From JBBKWQ01 sp037969115 (GTDB lineage Bacteria; Actinomycetota; Acidimicrobiia; Acidimicrobiales; Ilumatobacteraceae): a DNA stretch of 6,374 nt. Below, in pieces: positions 5,290-6,374 of the stretch. The notes under the pieces are model-generated. The model searched no databases, was not told the origin of the DNA, and saw nothing but the letters and a program-made list of their open reading frames with translations. The position numbers and the translations under genes are program-made. The stretch lies in contig JBBKWQ010000134.1 in assembly GCA_037969115.1 (NCBI GenBank), positions 1 through 6,374 of the forward strand. The letters run 5' to 3'. How positions within the stretch are numbered: the stretch's first letter is position 1; each line of letters begins with the position of its first letter.

Positions 5290-5775
5290 TCAGGAGATTC
5301 GGGGGACCGGCGGCTCCACGTCGGCCACACAGTCAGAACGCTCGGGCGTCACGGGGTTGTCGACTGCGTCCGTCACGGACGTCGGCGTCGGCTCCGGGAA
5401 GCGAAGATCCAAGGAAACCACGCACGCCATACCGGGATGGATCTGGTTCGCAGACGTGGTCGACCGATGGCCCCCGTCGTTTCCTTCCGACGCAGCGTGC
5501 TGCGATGCGGCGGCGGCCTCGACAACACGAGCCGCGGCGGAATGGTCGGCGTGAGAGTCTCCGGCGGGCGAATGCTGTTCCACCCGTGCGTCGGCGTGCG
5601 CGCTGTGACCGTTCCCACCTGCCATGCCAGCAACGCAGGTCAACGCCCCGAAAGCGACCCCGACCAACACTGCGACGAGTACGGCTCGGCGAAGCCTTGC
5701 CGCTGAGCGCGATCGCATGATCTGCAACGCCGCTCTGAACAGGGAAACGGGTGCATCGGCCCCTGCGGTGATCAT
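5290..5775 (-). CDS. His-rich membrane-anchored protein of unknown function, copper cluster
   Basis: This 161-aa protein has an Arg-rich stretch (21-30) and one hydrophobic segment (31-51, ending with C47), acting as signal anchor or uncleaved signal. The segment after the membrane carries histidines at 57, 60, 68, 75, 78, 93, 103 and 113 in a low-complexity Ala/Ser/Gly background. It ends with HPGMACVVSLDLRF (C118) and a Pro-rich tail with C149. I do not recognise a catalytic domain. The layout recalls small His-rich actinobacterial proteins of the DUF6153 type seen near copper genes, a weak comparison. It probably binds copper outside the cell. It lies 41 nt upstream of the cupredoxin gene in the same direction. 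Start: the ATG at 5775 has no Shine-Dalgarno, but a -10-like TATTGT ends 9 nt before it. M20 is the alternative and would give a more normal signal sequence. Confidence 0.7.
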   Translation of the reverse strand: MITAGADAPVSLFRAALQIMRSRSAARLRRAVLVAVLVGVAFGALTCVAGMAGGNGHSAHADARVEQHSPAGDSHADHSAAARVVEAAAASQHAASEGNDGGHRSTTSANQIHPGMACVVSLDLRFPEPTPTSVTDAVDNPVTPERSDCVADVEPPVPRIS

Positions 5776-5790
5776 CGGATGCGAACAATA
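5776..5790 (-). promoter_or_regulatory. Putative -10 of the His-rich/cupredoxin operon
   Basis: On the minus strand TATTGT (5790-5785) ends 9 nt before the ATG at 5775, the same spacing as TAACAT to ATG in the copC-copD gene. No good -35 was seen. If used, the mRNA would be nearly leaderless. The rest of the 130-nt gap down from the SHOCT gene shows nothing else recognisable, so readthrough from that gene is also possible. Confidence 0.28.
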
Positions 5791-5905
5791 GCCCCGAGCC
5801 CGTTCGCTTCCACCGCGCCCACAACCCGCTACTCGAAGCGACTGATCCGGTCGTTGCGCGCCGTCACGACGTCCAGTGAGCCTGTCGTAGCTGGAGTCGT
5901 TCGTG

Positions 5906-6184
5906 TCATCGCAACTGCTCGACCCGTTCCCCGTACTCCTCGGTCGTCAGTTCGCCGCGTGCGTACCGTTCGGCAAGGATCTTCCGAGCGCGATCGGTCG
6001 GGGAACTCGGGAGTGGCGTGTTCGCTGGTCCGCCGGTGGTGGCGCGAATCAGCCAGACGATCAGGAGGCCGAACAGCACCATCATGGCGATGCCCCACAA
6101 CCACATCCGGCCCCCGCCCCATCCGTTCATATGATCCCACCGGTCGTTAGTGGCGGCGGCGACGGCTATGTCCAGCCTGTTCAT
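5906..6184 (-). CDS. Small SHOCT-domain membrane protein
   Basis: This 92-aa protein has a short Trp/Gly/Met-rich N-terminus (W16, H18, W22, M27), one transmembrane segment (about 27-47), a Gly/Pro linker, and a C-terminal SHOCT domain (about 64-92: ARKILAERYARGELTTEEYGERVEQL). SHOCT is a short helical domain often found at protein ends and thought to mediate oligomerisation or interaction. Here it would face the cytoplasm if the N-terminus is outside. Such proteins recur beside copper and other metal genes in Actinomycetota, but no biochemical role is established. The start is supported by GGGAG 6 nt upstream of the ATG. It is the first gene of the leftward group, 130 nt before the His-rich gene, and its promoter overlaps two perfect dyads. 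Confidence 0.88.
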   Translation of the reverse strand: MNRLDIAVAAATNDRWDHMNGWGGGRMWLWGIAMMVLFGLLIVWLIRATTGGPANTPLPSSPTDRARKILAERYARGELTTEEYGERVEQLR

Positions 6185-6198
6185 CTGTCGCTCCCTTC

Positions 6199-6236
6199 GT
6201 CGTAGTATTACCTACGACATGATGTCGTTGCTCCAA
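6199..6236 (-). promoter_or_regulatory. SHOCT gene promoter with two overlapping dyads, MerR-like layout
   Basis: On the minus strand TTGGAG (6236-6231), a 20-bp spacer and TAATAC (6210-6205) form a candidate promoter with a start about 14 nt before the ATG, leaving room for its GGGAG site. A perfect 15-bp dyad, ACGACAT-G-ATGTCGT (6214-6228), is centred in that long spacer, as in MerR-family controlled promoters. A second perfect dyad with 7-bp arms, GTCGTAG-N6-CTACGAC (6199-6218), surrounds the -10 and would suit a repressor. The regulator is not in the window. Confidence 0.5.
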
Positions 6237-6260
6237 CGATCGCGCAGCCGCCGAGCGGAC

Positions 6261-6293
6261 GGTAGGGCCCAAGGCCCCTACCCCTACTGGGTA
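6261..6293. promoter_or_regulatory. CsoR-like operator and adjacent inverted repeat
   Basis: TACCC-CTACT-GGGTA (6279-6293) matches the G-tract palindrome pattern bound by CsoR copper-sensing repressors (TACCC...GGGTA, commonly 4-5 bp apart). Overlapping it is a second perfect inverted repeat, GGTAGGG-N8-CCCTACC (6261-6267 and 6276-6282), which reuses the same TACC. The site is 14 nt before the GTG at 6308 and about 77 nt above the SHOCT start, so it may control the rightward gene or both. Copper derepression is inferred from the motif and the neighbouring genes. Confidence 0.5.
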
Positions 6294-6307
6294 TCCGGTC
6301 GACGTCA

Positions 6308-6374
6308 GTGAGGGCTCGTCGCACGATCGGTTGGATCGCACCGGCTGTCGGGATGACCGCACTCTGGTCGGCTG
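6308..6374 (+). CDS. Start of an exported or membrane protein, cut by the window edge
   Basis: From GTG at 6308 the frame stays open to the window end and encodes VRARRTIGWIAPAVGMTALWSA (first residue read as Met): two or three arginines followed by a hydrophobic run, which looks like a signal peptide or first membrane segment. The frame is closed by TAG at 6263-6265, so the start must lie between there and about 6353, where an internal ATG is an alternative. No Shine-Dalgarno is evident. The CsoR-like box directly upstream suggests a copper-responsive gene, for example a copper exporter, oxidase or chaperone, but the visible 22 residues do not identify the family. Confidence 0.4.
   Translation, partial: MRARRTIGWIAPAVGMTALWSA

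Noticed and set aside
5829..6140. 103-codon minus-strand frame overlapping the SHOCT gene
   Set aside because: Overlaps the SHOCT gene in another frame, Arg/Thr-rich, with no start signal; the SHOCT frame has a membrane segment, domain match and ribosome site.

Overview
The window is high-GC DNA (roughly two thirds G+C). Its codon use, small SHOCT protein, CopC-CopD fusion and near-leaderless start sites fit an Actinomycetota chromosome. A lineage such as Acidimicrobiia is possible but cannot be fixed from this sequence. There is no rRNA, CRISPR array, transposase or integrase.

Region 1 (about 1-2390, genes on the minus strand) looks like a small accessory or defence-type module. Reading leftward, an HNH-like treble-clef protein (2188-1721) is followed after a 164-nt gap by a 468-aa protein (1556-150). 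That protein fuses an N-terminal SIR2-like NAD-binding/NADase-type domain to a C-terminal trypsin-like domain, which keeps the serine nucleophile motif but appears to have lost the catalytic histidine and aspartate. Past the 3' end of this gene, positions about 24-66 resemble the anticodon-to-3' half of a tRNA-Thr(CGU), which could be an integration scar. This is the most novel part of the window.

Region 2 (2391-2951, minus) is a secreted M23/LytM-type zinc peptidase. It is divergent from region 3, and both genes carry the same TAACAT element just upstream of their start codons, suggesting leaderless or nearly leaderless mRNAs.

Region 3 (3111 to the end) is a copper-handling neighbourhood. 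It holds a CopC-CopD fusion (3111-4652, plus) facing a minus-strand group: a SHOCT membrane protein (6184-5906), a His-rich membrane-anchored protein (5775-5290) and a Met/His-rich cupredoxin lipoprotein (5248-4772). At the right edge an exported or membrane protein appears to start on the plus strand (6308 onward, cut by the window) behind a CsoR-like TACCC-N5-GGGTA box. The SHOCT promoter carries two overlapping perfect dyads, one centred in a 20-bp -35/-10 spacer as in MerR-family promoters. Together these genes probably bind, carry and move copper at the cell envelope: cupredoxin and His-rich protein outside, CopC domain as periplasmic-type copper carrier, CopD domain as membrane conduit. 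The copper sensor itself is not in the window.
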